NCBI RefSeq assembly: GCF_003143515.1
Contig: NZ_CP029343.1
Coordinates: 4,278,001 to 4,342,000, forward strand
Direction of reading: 5' to 3'
DNA from: Massilia oculi
Lineage (GTDB): Bacteria; Pseudomonadota; Gammaproteobacteria; Burkholderiales; Burkholderiaceae_D
DNA: 64,000 bases
Both the position numbers and the translations under genes were made by a program. Shown in pieces: positions 18,511-26,263 of the stretch (position 1 is its first letter; every line of letters starts with the position of its first letter). The notes beneath the pieces were generated by a model. It ran no database searches and was not told the DNA's origin. It worked only from the letters and a program-made list of their open reading frames with translations.

Positions 18511-18951
18511 CTTGCGCCGGTGCACCGTGACCGGCACGTCGCGCGGACGCGGCTCGGGCAGCAGGGAAGCGAGGGTGTGGCGGTCGAGTTCGGCCAGATA
18601 GGCGGCGGTGGCATTGCCCAGGACGCCCTTCAGGCCGCAAGCCTTGACCAGGCCGCAGGGCGCGCCATTGGGGTCGAAGCACTCGGCCATGTAGAAGTCG
18701 CTTTCGCTCATGCGCACGATGGCGCCGACATTGATGTCCTTCGGATCGTGTGCCAGGCGGAAACCGCCGTTGCGGCCACGAATGGTTTCGATCGTGCCGT
18801 TACGTGCGAGCTCGTTCACCACCTTCATCAGGTGGTTCTTAGAAATATTGTGCAGGTCTGCGATCTCCTGGATCGTCACCAGGCGACCGGGGTTGCTGCC
18901 CAGGTGCAGCAGCGTGCGCAACGTGTAATCGGTGAAGGAGGTCAGACGCAT
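18502..18951 (-). CDS. nsrR: Nitric oxide-sensing repressor NsrR (Rrf2 family)
   Basis: A 149-residue Rrf2 winged-helix regulator that begins MRLTSFTDYTLRTLLHLG, as NsrR proteins do. The cluster-binding cysteines are C91, C99 and C105 in the order seen in NsrR (CFDPNGAPC, then ACGLKGVL). In the family, NO reacts with the Fe-S cluster and releases DNA, inducing NO-detoxification genes. Two matching operators lie in this window (17990 and 28750). ATG at 18951 is only 9 bp after a TATACT -10, so the mRNA would be nearly leaderless. Confidence 0.92.
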   Translation of the reverse strand: MRLTSFTDYTLRTLLHLGSNPGRLVTIQEIADLHNISKNHLMKVVNELARNGTIETIRGRNGGFRLAHDPKDINVGAIVRMSESDFYMAECFDPNGAPCGLVKACGLKGVLGNATAAYLAELDRHTLASLLPEPRPRDVPVTVHRRKAA

Positions 18952-18960
18952 GATCGCCCA

Positions 18961-18966
18961 AGTATA
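18961..18966 (-). promoter_or_regulatory. -10 element (TATACT) of nsrR
   Basis: TATACT on the minus strand ends 9 bp before the nsrR ATG, so the transcript would start only 2-4 nt upstream of the start codon. No convincing -35 or NsrR palindrome accompanies it. Confidence 0.4.
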
Positions 18967-19041
18967 ACGCATCCGACTCAATGCCGACCGGGGACCGGCC
19001 GGCGCAATTTTTACATGTATTAACTTGCCGGACTTGACTTG

Positions 19042-19059
19042 TCGTTCCAATATGAACGA
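19042..19059. promoter_or_regulatory. Perfect inverted repeat upstream of the LuxR-type regulator
   Basis: TCGTTC, 6 bp (CAATAT), GAACGA. It lies 40 bp before the ATG at 19100, just after a TTGACT hexamer (19034-19039). It is a candidate operator of the regulator or of a neighbour; no known consensus was recognised. Confidence 0.35.
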
Positions 19060-19099
19060 ACGGGTAGCGAGCCCGACGCAGCCAAACCAGGAGTACACC

Positions 19100-19726
19100 A
19101 TGCCTACCATTCCATCCGCCGTTCATATCATCCACACCGATCCGGTGATGACCGCCGGCCTGCACGCCATCCTCGCCGACCGCCCCGAATGGCGCGTCAG
19201 CACCCACCTGGGCCAGCCTGAGGCGCGGCAGGTGGCGCGGGTGCTGGTCGCCGACTACGACACCGGCCTCGCGCTGGCGCGCCAGCCCGAGCATGCGGGC
19301 CTGCGCCGACCCAGTGTCCTGATCGTCACCCAGCTCGACAAGGAATGGGAAGTGCGCCTCGCGATGGACGCGGGCGTGCATGGCTACGTGCTGCAGTCGT
19401 GCAGCCAGGACGAGCTGCTCAGGGCGGTCGCCTCGCTGGCCCAGGGCCAGCGCTACCTGAGCGAATCGGTGACGCGCAGCGTGGCCGATAGTCTCAGCCG
19501 CGAGAACCTGACCGGCCGCGAGACCGACGTGCTGCAATTGCTGGCCGAAGGCTGCTGCAACAAATCGATCGCCCGCAAGCTGGGCATCGGCGTCGGCACC
19601 GTCAAGACCCATGTGAAAGGCGTGATGAGCAAGCTCGACGCCACCGCGCGCACCCACGCGGTGGTGGTCGCCACCCAGCGCGGCCTGATCCGTCCCGGCA
19701 GCGGCATCCGCAGCGCGTATAACTGA
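19100..19726 (+). CDS. LuxR/FixJ family response regulator with atypical receiver
   Basis: A 208-residue protein with a receiver-like domain (about 7-120) and a LuxR-type HTH (about 136-198: LTGRETDVLQLLAEGCCNKSIARKLGIGVGTVKTHVKGVMSKL, in short blocks). The phosphoacceptor region (VADYD, D52 or D54) is kept. The N-terminal acidic pair is reduced to one Asp (D14) and the conserved Lys of the KP/KD loop is Gln99, so phosphorylation-dependent switching may be altered. ATG at 19100 follows an AGGAG. No partner kinase is adjacent. It diverges from nsrR and converges on the oxidase operon. Confidence 0.82.
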   Translation: MPTIPSAVHIIHTDPVMTAGLHAILADRPEWRVSTHLGQPEARQVARVLVADYDTGLALARQPEHAGLRRPSVLIVTQLDKEWEVRLAMDAGVHGYVLQSCSQDELLRAVASLAQGQRYLSESVTRSVADSLSRENLTGRETDVLQLLAEGCCNKSIARKLGIGVGTVKTHVKGVMSKLDATARTHAVVVATQRGLIRPGSGIRSAYN

Positions 19727-19727
19727 G

Positions 19728-19763
19728 CAGTCCCGCTGAGTCAGTCCCGCTGAGTCAGTCCCG
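19728..19763. repeat. 14-bp tandem repeat, about 2.6 copies
   Basis: The unit CAGTCCCGCTGAGT occurs at 19728-19741 and 19742-19755, followed by a partial copy (CAGTCCCG) to 19763. It fills the space between the response regulator stop and the convergent CtaG-like gene, and its last copy encodes the end of that protein, including the stop codon. It looks like a recent slippage duplication. Confidence 0.8.
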
Positions 19764-20336
19764 GATGCGGCCGCTCCCTGGCGGCCGCTCCGGCTGGTCG
19801 GCGACATGGCGTGCGTTGACGCCGCACCAGGCCACGCCCAGCAGCAGCGCCAGCGTCACGAGGGCGGTGCCGGTGACGGTCTGGTCGTCCAGCAGGTAGG
19901 CGTTGCACAGGCGCTGCGGCAGTTCGCGGTACAGCATGCCGGCGATCGCCATCATGGCGCAGATATTGGCGACAAAGAACAGCTGGACCACCACGTGGGC
20001 CCGGCGCAGGGCGCCCGGCAAGGCGGCGCCGAGCAGCAGCAGGCTGGCGAACTTGGCGCCGGCCGCGAGCGGCTCGAACAAGGCCTGTTCCAGCGCCTGC
20101 GGGATCATCCAGTAGGTGGTAATGAAGGCGGCCGCGGTGAAGGTCGCCAGTCCATGCGCGTCCCAGCGCGCCAGTCCCGCCGGCAGGCTCAGCCAGGGCC
20201 GCAGCAGCGCGCCGCAGACCAGCAGCAGCGGCAGTTGCACCAGCATGTGGCGCAGCATCGACGCCTCGAGCGGCGCGCGGGTGGCCAGCAACATTCCCAG
20301 CAGCGCGGGGCCGCTCCAGCGCATCAGGCGCGCCAT
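19755..20336 (-). CDS. CtaG-like (caa3-type) oxidase assembly membrane protein
   Basis: A 193-residue membrane protein with about five helices. It resembles the CtaG/caa3 family of oxidase assembly factors in the SMLRHMLVQLPLLLV segment near the N-terminus (about 26-40) and the late DDQTVTG (family: DQ-x-x-G) before the last helix. The family is implicated in copper delivery to the CuB site of haem-copper oxidases. It is the last gene of the oxidase operon, 3 bp after the SCO gene, which supports an assembly role. Family assignment is from motif resemblance only. Confidence 0.6.
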   Translation of the reverse strand: MARLMRWSGPALLGMLLATRAPLEASMLRHMLVQLPLLLVCGALLRPWLSLPAGLARWDAHGLATFTAAAFITTYWMIPQALEQALFEPLAAGAKFASLLLLGAALPGALRRAHVVVQLFFVANICAMMAIAGMLYRELPQRLCNAYLLDDQTVTGTALVTLALLLGVAWCGVNARHVADQPERPPGSGRIRD

Positions 20337-20339
20337 CGC

Positions 20340-20984
20340 CTACGTCCTTTCCATGGCTCGTGCCAGCGCGTCGTCGAGCGCCGTGCCGGGCTCCGTATAG
20401 TCGAGGATGCGCACCAGGCGCCCGTCGCGGCCGACCACGTGGAAGGCCGCATTGTGCTCGAACTCGCCCAGCGGCGCCGGCACCACGACCACGCCGAAGG
20501 CGTCGAGCAGGCGGCGCCGTTCGGATTCGACCGGTATCCCGTACAGGCGCCACACGTCCGGATCGCTGTTCATCATGCGGCCGTACCGGGTCAGCGCGCG
20601 GGCATCGTCGCGCGGATCGAAGCTGATCGTCACCAGGCGCACCTTGTCCGCCGCGCCGCGTGCGCGGATCTGCTCCTGCATCTGCTGCAGTTCGCTGCCC
20701 ACCACGCGGCAGATCGACTGGCAGCGCGCATAGATGAAGGTGACCAGGGCGATGCGGCCGTCGCGGGCCAGTTCGTCGGCGAGCGGGCGCGCGGTGCCGT
20801 CGGCGCCGCTCAGGGTCGCCGGCGGCAGCCGCAGCGGACGTTCGGCCACCTCGATGCGGCGCGCGGCCTCGGTCGAGATCGCGCGAAAGCCACTGCTGCC
20901 GTGGTACAGGGCGCCGCTGCCGGCAATCAGCACGGCCAGCACGGCAAGCAGGGTTGCCCGGCTACTTGAAAGAGGCGAGTTCAT
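20340..20984 (-). CDS. SCO1/SenC family copper chaperone
   Basis: A 214-residue protein with an N-terminal membrane anchor or signal (about 10-28) and a thioredoxin-like SCO domain. The copper site is visible: C88-x3-C92 (CQSIC) and a distal His in AAFHVVGRDG. SCO proteins deliver copper to, or reduce thiols of, the CuA or CuB site of terminal oxidases. The neighbouring oxidase has no CuA subunit, so the target would be CuB of the CcoN-like protein. The start overlaps the preceding cytochrome gene by 23 bp. Confidence 0.85.
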   Translation of the reverse strand: MNSPLSSSRATLLAVLAVLIAGSGALYHGSSGFRAISTEAARRIEVAERPLRLPPATLSGADGTARPLADELARDGRIALVTFIYARCQSICRVVGSELQQMQEQIRARGAADKVRLVTISFDPRDDARALTRYGRMMNSDPDVWRLYGIPVESERRRLLDAFGVVVVPAPLGEFEHNAAFHVVGRDGRLVRILDYTEPGTALDDALARAMERT

Positions 20985-21564
20985 CGTCGCCCTTCCACGG
21001 CGCCGTGCGATCGGCGCTGGCGCTGCGCGCATCAAGCACCAGTTTGGCGTCGACGGCTTGGGCGCGGTTGCCGAACTGGCTGCGGATATGGGTCAGCAGG
21101 GCGGCCAGTTCGGCGTCGTCCAGCTTGTCCTTGAAGGACGGCATCATGCCGTTGTAGGCGGCGCCTTTCACCGTCAGGGGGCCGGAGACGCCGTGCAGCA
21201 CGATCTGCGCCAGGCGTTTCGGATCGCCCGTCACCCATTCCGATTCCGCCAGCGGAGGGAACACGCCGGCCAGGCCCAGGCCGCTGGCCTGGTGGCAGGC
21301 CACGCACTGGGCGTTGTAGATCTGTGCGCCGTCGACCCTGGCGCCCGGCGCCGGCCCCTGCAGGGTGGCCAGGGTGCGGTGGTCGCCGAAGGCGGCGTCG
21401 TCGTTGCTCTGGGTGACGTAGATATAGCCGATGCCCCAGGCCACCAGGCCGATCACCACGGCCATCAGCGGTTGCGGGAACGGGCGCTCGCCTTCGGTCG
21501 GATCCGGGTTCTCGCGGCGCTGGGCGCGTTCGTGGTCGACCTGCCGTTGCTGTTGCTCGTTCAT
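20962..21564 (-). CDS. Membrane-anchored monohaem cytochrome c (CcoP-like position)
   Basis: A 200-residue protein with a cytoplasmic N-terminus, one membrane helix (about 33-50) and one class-I cytochrome c domain: CVACH haem site (C87, C90, H91) and probable Met ligand in YNGMMPSF (about 137-143). A true CcoP has two haem domains, so this is a reduced version. It probably passes electrons to the CcoO-like subunit. ATG at 21564 overlaps the ccoO-like stop by 4 bp. Confidence 0.85.
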   Translation of the reverse strand: MNEQQQRQVDHERAQRRENPDPTEGERPFPQPLMAVVIGLVAWGIGYIYVTQSNDDAAFGDHRTLATLQGPAPGARVDGAQIYNAQCVACHQASGLGLAGVFPPLAESEWVTGDPKRLAQIVLHGVSGPLTVKGAAYNGMMPSFKDKLDDAELAALLTHIRSQFGNRAQAVDAKLVLDARSASADRTAPWKGDDELASFK

Positions 21565-22163
21565 TTGCGCTCCCGCTGCGTACCCAGGGTCTCGACCGCC
21601 GGATAGGTGTGATCCAGGCCCACCAGGTAGGCCACCAGGTCGAGCGCCTCCTGGCGCGCCACCACCACCTTGCCGGCCGGCGTATAGCCGCGCGGCAGCG
21701 TCACCACCCGGTCGCCTTCGTCCGCCTTGTCCTTGACCTCGAACAGGTAGGGATAGGCCGGCATGATCGAGCCTGCGACGTAGGCGCGCGGCTGGTACAG
21801 GTGGCCCAGATGCCAGTCGACGCTGGGCTGGCGCGCGCCGATGTTGAACAGGTCGGGCCCGGTGCGCATGGTGCCCAGCAGGTGCGGCTTGTCGTAGTGG
21901 TAGTCGGCCGCCACCGAGGCGCGGCCCCAGCCGCGCTTGTCGTCCGGCGCCTGTACGGGATCGCGCGGCTGCTGCGAGTGGCAATAGATGCAGCCGTTGG
22001 CAATGTACACCTGGCGTCCGCGCAGCTCGGCCGAGGAATAGGGCTTGAGTCCCGGCGGCGGTTCGCCGTCCTTGAGCTGCATGTGCGGCACCACCACCAG
22101 CGCCGATGTCGCCAGCGCCAGCGTCACCATCGCGCCGCCCAGCAGTTTGAGTTCGTCTTGCAT
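21561..22163 (-). CDS. CcoO-like monohaem cytochrome c subunit
   Basis: A 200-residue CcoO/FixO-type subunit: N-terminal membrane anchor (about 7-27) and a haem c site CIYCH (58-62) in the CcoO context (NGCIYCHSQQPRDP). The later GPDLFNIGARQ and DWHLGHLYQPR blocks and the MPAYPYL motif with the axial Met also match CcoO. It would transfer electrons to the CcoN-like catalytic subunit, whose gene ends 10 bp upstream. Confidence 0.88.
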   Translation of the reverse strand: MQDELKLLGGAMVTLALATSALVVVPHMQLKDGEPPPGLKPYSSAELRGRQVYIANGCIYCHSQQPRDPVQAPDDKRGWGRASVAADYHYDKPHLLGTMRTGPDLFNIGARQPSVDWHLGHLYQPRAYVAGSIMPAYPYLFEVKDKADEGDRVVTLPRGYTPAGKVVVARQEALDLVAYLVGLDHTYPAVETLGTQRERK

Positions 22164-22173
22164 GATCTTCCTT

Positions 22174-23832
22174 TCAGGCGGCCTCGGGTACCGTCGTGGC
22201 CTTGAGCGGTTCGTTCAGCAGCGCCGCGCCCTCGCGCGCCACGCCGCGGCGGGTCGCCATCAGCACGAAGTGGATCGCGAACACCAGGTGGCCGAGTGCC
22301 ATGATGGCGCCGCCCACCGAGCGGCTCTTGAGCCAGGGGATGGTCACGCCCACCGAATCCATGAACGGCTTCGCCGCGTCCAGCATGGCCAGGCCCTGCA
22401 GCCAGCCGCCGATCGACAGGCCGACGAAATAGATGCCAAAACCGACCACCACCAGCCAGAAGTGCATCGAGATCAGGTTCGGATACGGCCACTCCCAGTC
22501 CATCACGCGCGGCATCACGAAGTACACCGCGCCGAACATCACGAGGGTGAAGAAGCCGTACAGGCCGAGGTGGGCGTGGGCCACCGTGAAGTGGGTGAAG
22601 TGCGCCACCGTGTTCACGCTGCGCAGCGCTTCGATCGAACCCTGGATGGAACTCAGGGTGTACATCATCCCGCCCAGCACGATGAAGCGCAGCGTGGGCG
22701 AATCCCACAGGCGCCTGAAGTGGCCCTTCATGGTCAGGTGCTGGTTGATCGAGAACGCCAGCACCGGCACGATCATCATCACGCTCTGCACGATCGACAG
22801 CGTGATCAGCCAGCCCGGCACCGGGCCGCCGATCAGGTGGTGGCCGCCGACCTGGCCGTAGAAGAAGGCCAGCGACCAGAAGCCTACCAGCGACAGGTTG
22901 TACGACTGGATCGGGCGGCCGATGATCTTCGGCAGGAAGTAATACACGCAGGCCAGCGCCATCGGCGTGTAGAACAGGCCCAGTACGTTGTGCCCGAACC
23001 ACCAGTTCATGGCCGCCTGCTGCACGCCGAAGTGCATCGCCGGCAGGTTACCGACCAGGAACAGGGTGGGGAACCAGAACAGCGCCGCGCCCATGTACCA
23101 GACCGACACGTACAGGTGGCGCACGGTGCGCGCCTGCAGCGTGTAGACCAGCGGCAGGCCGACCAGGGCGCCGCCGACCACGAACAGGATGTCGACCTGC
23201 CACGGGATCTCGAGCCACTCCATGCCGTCGGACAGGCCTACCGCGATGCAGCCCAGGCCCGCGATCAGGCCCGCATTCCACACCATGGCGCCGGCGATCG
23301 CGTAGCGCGCGCCGACCAGCGGCGTCTTGAGCAGGCGTGGCAGCAGCCACATCGCCAGCCCCAGCGCCGCCATCGGCGCCCAGCCATAGGCCACCGCGTT
23401 CAGGTGGATGGTGCGCATGCGCCCGAAGGTGAGCCAGGCCTGGTTGACCAGCAGGTCGGGCTCGTGCAATTTGATGGAGCTGAGCAGGCCTGCGGCAGTC
23501 GCCACCAGCAGCCACACGACGGCGCAGGCCAGGAACAGGAAGGTCACGAGCGAGCTGGAACGGTCGGCTTCGACCCGCGCCTGCAATTCCGCGTTCAACT
23601 GCCGCGCCTCGTCCTCGGTAAGGGGCGGCGCGGCGTCGTGCGCGGCCTGGGCGGCGGCTTGTCCCGGCGTGGCGGCGGGGTCGTCGCTGCGGCCGATCTC
23701 GCCTTCCGAGAAGATGGTGCGGGCCGCGGCGGGGCTGGCCTCGAACAGGCGGTTGCGCAGCGACCAGATGAAGATCGCCAATCCCGTCACCGAAAGGATG
23801 AACGAGGACAGCAGGATGGTCATGGTATTCAT
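22174..23832 (-). CDS. C-family (cbb3-like) haem-copper oxidase catalytic subunit with CcoS-like N-terminus
   Basis: A 552-residue CcoN-like protein. Low-spin haem ligand H143 (RTIHLNA); CuB and haem b3 ligands H281 (FGHN), H331-H332 (GGHH), H411, H419 and H421 (VAHAH). The helix-VII Tyr that crosslinks to a CuB His in cbb3 oxidases is present (Y325), favouring oxygen reduction. The active-site Glu of cbb3 enzymes (FEG) is Gln397 (IQG). Residues 1-48 form an extra helix plus a W-x2-R-x3-F pattern resembling CcoS, followed by a 40-residue linker. ATG at 23832 is chosen; an upstream TTG lies in the promoter region. It heads a five-gene operon. Confidence 0.85.
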   Translation of the reverse strand: MNTMTILLSSFILSVTGLAIFIWSLRNRLFEASPAAARTIFSEGEIGRSDDPAATPGQAAAQAAHDAAPPLTEDEARQLNAELQARVEADRSSSLVTFLFLACAVVWLLVATAAGLLSSIKLHEPDLLVNQAWLTFGRMRTIHLNAVAYGWAPMAALGLAMWLLPRLLKTPLVGARYAIAGAMVWNAGLIAGLGCIAVGLSDGMEWLEIPWQVDILFVVGGALVGLPLVYTLQARTVRHLYVSVWYMGAALFWFPTLFLVGNLPAMHFGVQQAAMNWWFGHNVLGLFYTPMALACVYYFLPKIIGRPIQSYNLSLVGFWSLAFFYGQVGGHHLIGGPVPGWLITLSIVQSVMMIVPVLAFSINQHLTMKGHFRRLWDSPTLRFIVLGGMMYTLSSIQGSIEALRSVNTVAHFTHFTVAHAHLGLYGFFTLVMFGAVYFVMPRVMDWEWPYPNLISMHFWLVVVGFGIYFVGLSIGGWLQGLAMLDAAKPFMDSVGVTIPWLKSRSVGGAIMALGHLVFAIHFVLMATRRGVAREGAALLNEPLKATTVPEAA

Positions 23833-23886
23833 GGCGGGTCCGGGCGAAGGAAGGTCGGCCCTGGCGGGAATGCGCAGGCCTTTGAA

Positions 23887-23927
23887 AAGATGCTTCAAAG
23901 ATACGAAATAGGAACGGGGCGCGGCAA
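23887..23927 (-). promoter_or_regulatory. Promoter of the oxidase operon with a partial NsrR-like motif
   Basis: On the minus strand TTGCCG (23927-23922), 18 bp, TATCTT (23903-23898). Overlapping it, plus-strand 23887-23897 matches the NsrR left arm at 8 of 11 (AAGATGC then TTCA), while the other arm matches only about 5 of 11. The motif AAAGATRC also occurs twice as a direct repeat, 11 bp apart. Both promoter and operator are tentative. Confidence 0.35.
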
Positions 23928-23973
23928 TACGCCTTTGGGTAGAGCGGCGCGCGCCGCCCCCGTGTGCCCTGGA

Positions 23974-25410
23974 TTAAGGGAGAGGCGCGTCCATCGCCTG
24001 CGCCACCCGCCGCGCCAGTTCTTCGGCCTGGGCGGCGCTGGCGACGTTGGCGAAGTTCAGCAGGAGCGCGCTGCGCGTGGGCGTGCCGGCATGGAAATCG
24101 GCCAGCGCCAGCGGCGCCAGGCCGTGCTCGCGCAGGCGCGCGGCGAGCAGGCGGTCGGCGCCCGGCGCGACTGCGGCCACCAGGTGCAGGCCGCCGGCCT
24201 GGGGCAGGATCGTGGCGCGCGCGCCGAACGCCGGGGCCAGCGCGCGCGCCGTGAGCTCGCAACGCTCGCCGTACAGGCGGCGCATGGCCTGGACGTGGCG
24301 CACGAAATGGCCGTCCTGCATGAACTCGCACAGGATGGACTGGGTGAGCGCCGGGCAGCCGTTGCCGAGCAGGCTGGCGGCGTCCTCGAAGCGCTCCACC
24401 AGCTCCGGCGGCACCACCACATAGGACAGGCGCAGCCCCGGGAACATCACCTTGCTGAAGCTGCCGCTATAGATCACGCGGCCGGCGCGGTCCATGCTGG
24501 CCAGGGCCGGCAGCGGACGCCCGCTGTGGCGGAACTCGCCGTCGTAGTCGTCCTCGACGATCCAGGCATCGTGGGCGCCGGCCCAGTCCAGGAGCGCCTG
24601 GCGCCGCGCCGGCGGCATGCTGACCGTGAGCGGGCATTGGTGGCCCGGGGTGACCACCGCCATGCGCGCGCCAGGCGCCAGCAGCGCGGCGCGCGCCACG
24701 TCCAGGCCGTGCTCGTCGACCGGGGCCGGACGCGGCACGTAGCCCAGGCCCGCCAGCAGGTGGCGGGTGGGCGGAAAGCCCGGCTCCTCGGCCCACACCA
24801 TGTCGCCCGGCGTGAGCAGGGCGTGCGTGACCAGGCCCAAGGCCTCGCGGTAGCCGGCGCTGACGAATACCTGGCACGGCATGCAGTCGATCCCGCGCGC
24901 GAGCTTGAGGTAGCTGGCGATCGCGGTGCGCAGGGCGGGCGCGCCGAAGCTCGATTCCTTCAGCAGGTTGCGCGTCTGCAGCGAACGCGCGGTGCGCGCG
25001 GCCATGCGCGCCCACACCTTGCGCGGAAAGGCGTCCAGCGCCGGCAATCCCATCTGGAACGGCAGCGGCGCGACGGCGCCGCCGACGTCCAGCGGCAGCG
25101 GGCGGGCGCGCGGCGCCACCTTGGCGCGCGCCGGCGGCCCATGCGGCGCGCTGCGGCGCGCGACCACCGAGCCGGCCGCGCCGCGCACCTCCAGGTAGCC
25201 TTCGGCCGACAGTAGCGCGTAGGCGGCGGCCACGGTGCCGCGCGCCAGCCCGAGTTCCTCGGCCAGCACGCGGGTCGCGGGGATGCGGTCGCCGGCCTTC
25301 AGCACGCCGGTGTCGACCGCTTCGCGCACGCGGGCGTGGATCTGGCGGTACAGCGGAACAGGGCTGCTGGTGTCGAATCTCAGGTAGTCGCTGACGGACA
25401 GGTCTTGCAT
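23974..25410 (-). CDS. MocR/PdxR-type GntR regulator with aminotransferase domain
   Basis: A 478-residue MocR protein: GntR winged helix (about 15-80: PLYRQIHARVREAV, IPATRVLAEELGLARGTV) fused to a fold-type I aminotransferase-like domain. The PLP-binding Asp and Tyr (EDDYDGEFR) and the Schiff-base Lys (SGSFSKVMFPG) are present. Such regulators sense PLP or amino compounds and often control vitamin B6, taurine or GABA genes; no such gene is adjacent. A TTGGACTTA motif like the TauR half-site lies upstream at 25445. The start at 25410 has GGAGG 12 bp upstream. Confidence 0.88.
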   Translation of the reverse strand: MQDLSVSDYLRFDTSSPVPLYRQIHARVREAVDTGVLKAGDRIPATRVLAEELGLARGTVAAAYALLSAEGYLEVRGAAGSVVARRSAPHGPPARAKVAPRARPLPLDVGGAVAPLPFQMGLPALDAFPRKVWARMAARTARSLQTRNLLKESSFGAPALRTAIASYLKLARGIDCMPCQVFVSAGYREALGLVTHALLTPGDMVWAEEPGFPPTRHLLAGLGYVPRPAPVDEHGLDVARAALLAPGARMAVVTPGHQCPLTVSMPPARRQALLDWAGAHDAWIVEDDYDGEFRHSGRPLPALASMDRAGRVIYSGSFSKVMFPGLRLSYVVVPPELVERFEDAASLLGNGCPALTQSILCEFMQDGHFVRHVQAMRRLYGERCELTARALAPAFGARATILPQAGGLHLVAAVAPGADRLLAARLREHGLAPLALADFHAGTPTRSALLLNFANVASAAQAEELARRVAQAMDAPLP

Positions 25411-25444
25411 GTGCTTGCGTATCCTCCTTTGGTCGATTATGCAC

Positions 25445-25453
25445 TTGGACTTA
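25445..25453 (+). promoter_or_regulatory. Candidate MocR/TauR-like half-site
   Basis: TTGGACTTA resembles the TauR-type direct-repeat unit CTGGACTTAA and lies 35 bp upstream of the mocR start. Other TTGG or GGTC/CCAAG words occur in the same 100 bp, but no clean second copy was found. Confidence 0.25.
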
Positions 25454-25650
25454 TCGTCACGGAAGCGATGACTGGGCCAAGAACGGTTTGGCTCAGCGTC
25501 AAATGCAGATCTTGGTCCAGGACGCGGGTAGCGCCCCATGCGACTTCGCATCGGCGCCGCGATGGACCCAGCCATTGGCCCGATCTTGGCTCTTTATCCA
25601 GCGCGCGTTCGGCGCGACGATGGCAGTCCCTCATCCATGATGGAGCAGCC

Positions 25651-26223
25651 ATGCAGATTTCTTCCAGCCTGTCGTCGGCGCTGTCGTCGTCGCTGTCGTC
25701 GGCGATGCCCCGCGTCGCGGGTGCGAAGCCGTCGGCCAGCCAGGTCCCGTTCGCGATCGCCCGGGCGCGCGCCGACTCGGCCGAAGACCGGCGCCGCCTC
25801 GAAGAGAACGCGGCGCGCCATGCCGATGCGATCGCCGGTTTCGCCGCCAAGGGCATGACCCTGACCCAGGGGTCGTACACCATGCTGTACAAGCAGGAGG
25901 CGGCGAAGTCGATCGATACCGACGGCGACGGCATCATCGGCATCGACGAACTGGCGAGCGGGCTTGGCGGCAATGAAAGCATGGAGCGCGCCAGGCAGCT
26001 TCATTCCTTGCTCGACGTCGATGGTGACGGCCGTATCGGGCTGGACGAATTCGGCGACAGCGTGCGCGACCCGTTCCGCGACGCGGATTTTCGCCGCCAG
26101 CTCGAACAGCGCGGCGCCATGGACCCGGCCGCGATCGGCGCGCTGCACCGGCGCCAAGCGGCGCAGTACGACGCCGCGGCGGTGCTGGGGGCGATGGCGC
26201 GCGCGATCGATACCGCGGCATGA
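25651..26223 (+). CDS. Two-EF-hand calcium-binding protein
   Basis: A 190-residue protein without a signal peptide. Two canonical EF-hand loops are visible: 89-100 (DTDGDGIIGIDE) and 122-133 (DVDGDGRIGLDE), each with Asp at 1, 3 and 5 and Glu at 12, so both should bind calcium. The N-terminus is a low-complexity Ser/Leu/Ala repeat (about 3-19). The rest is mostly helical and unknown. It may be a cytoplasmic calcium sensor or buffer. ATG at 25651 follows GGAG; it diverges from mocR. Confidence 0.82.
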   Translation: MQISSSLSSALSSSLSSAMPRVAGAKPSASQVPFAIARARADSAEDRRRLEENAARHADAIAGFAAKGMTLTQGSYTMLYKQEAAKSIDTDGDGIIGIDELASGLGGNESMERARQLHSLLDVDGDGRIGLDEFGDSVRDPFRDADFRRQLEQRGAMDPAAIGALHRRQAAQYDAAAVLGAMARAIDTAA

Positions 26224-26263
26224 TCAATGGTGCCCCCAAGCCGCGTCATGCAGGAGAACGACA

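Noticed and set aside
20340..23832. The operon as a nitric oxide reductase (norB/norC)
   Set aside because: The CcoO-type haem motif, the helix-VII Tyr and the SCO/CtaG copper chaperones all favour a copper-containing oxidase; an NO-reducing activity is kept only as a question in the findings.
22045..25215. A 1056-codon open frame on the plus strand opposite the oxidase and mocR genes
   Set aside because: Its translation is rich in His, Arg, Gln and Ala with no motif, the usual antisense shadow of high-GC genes; the minus-strand genes are clearly real.
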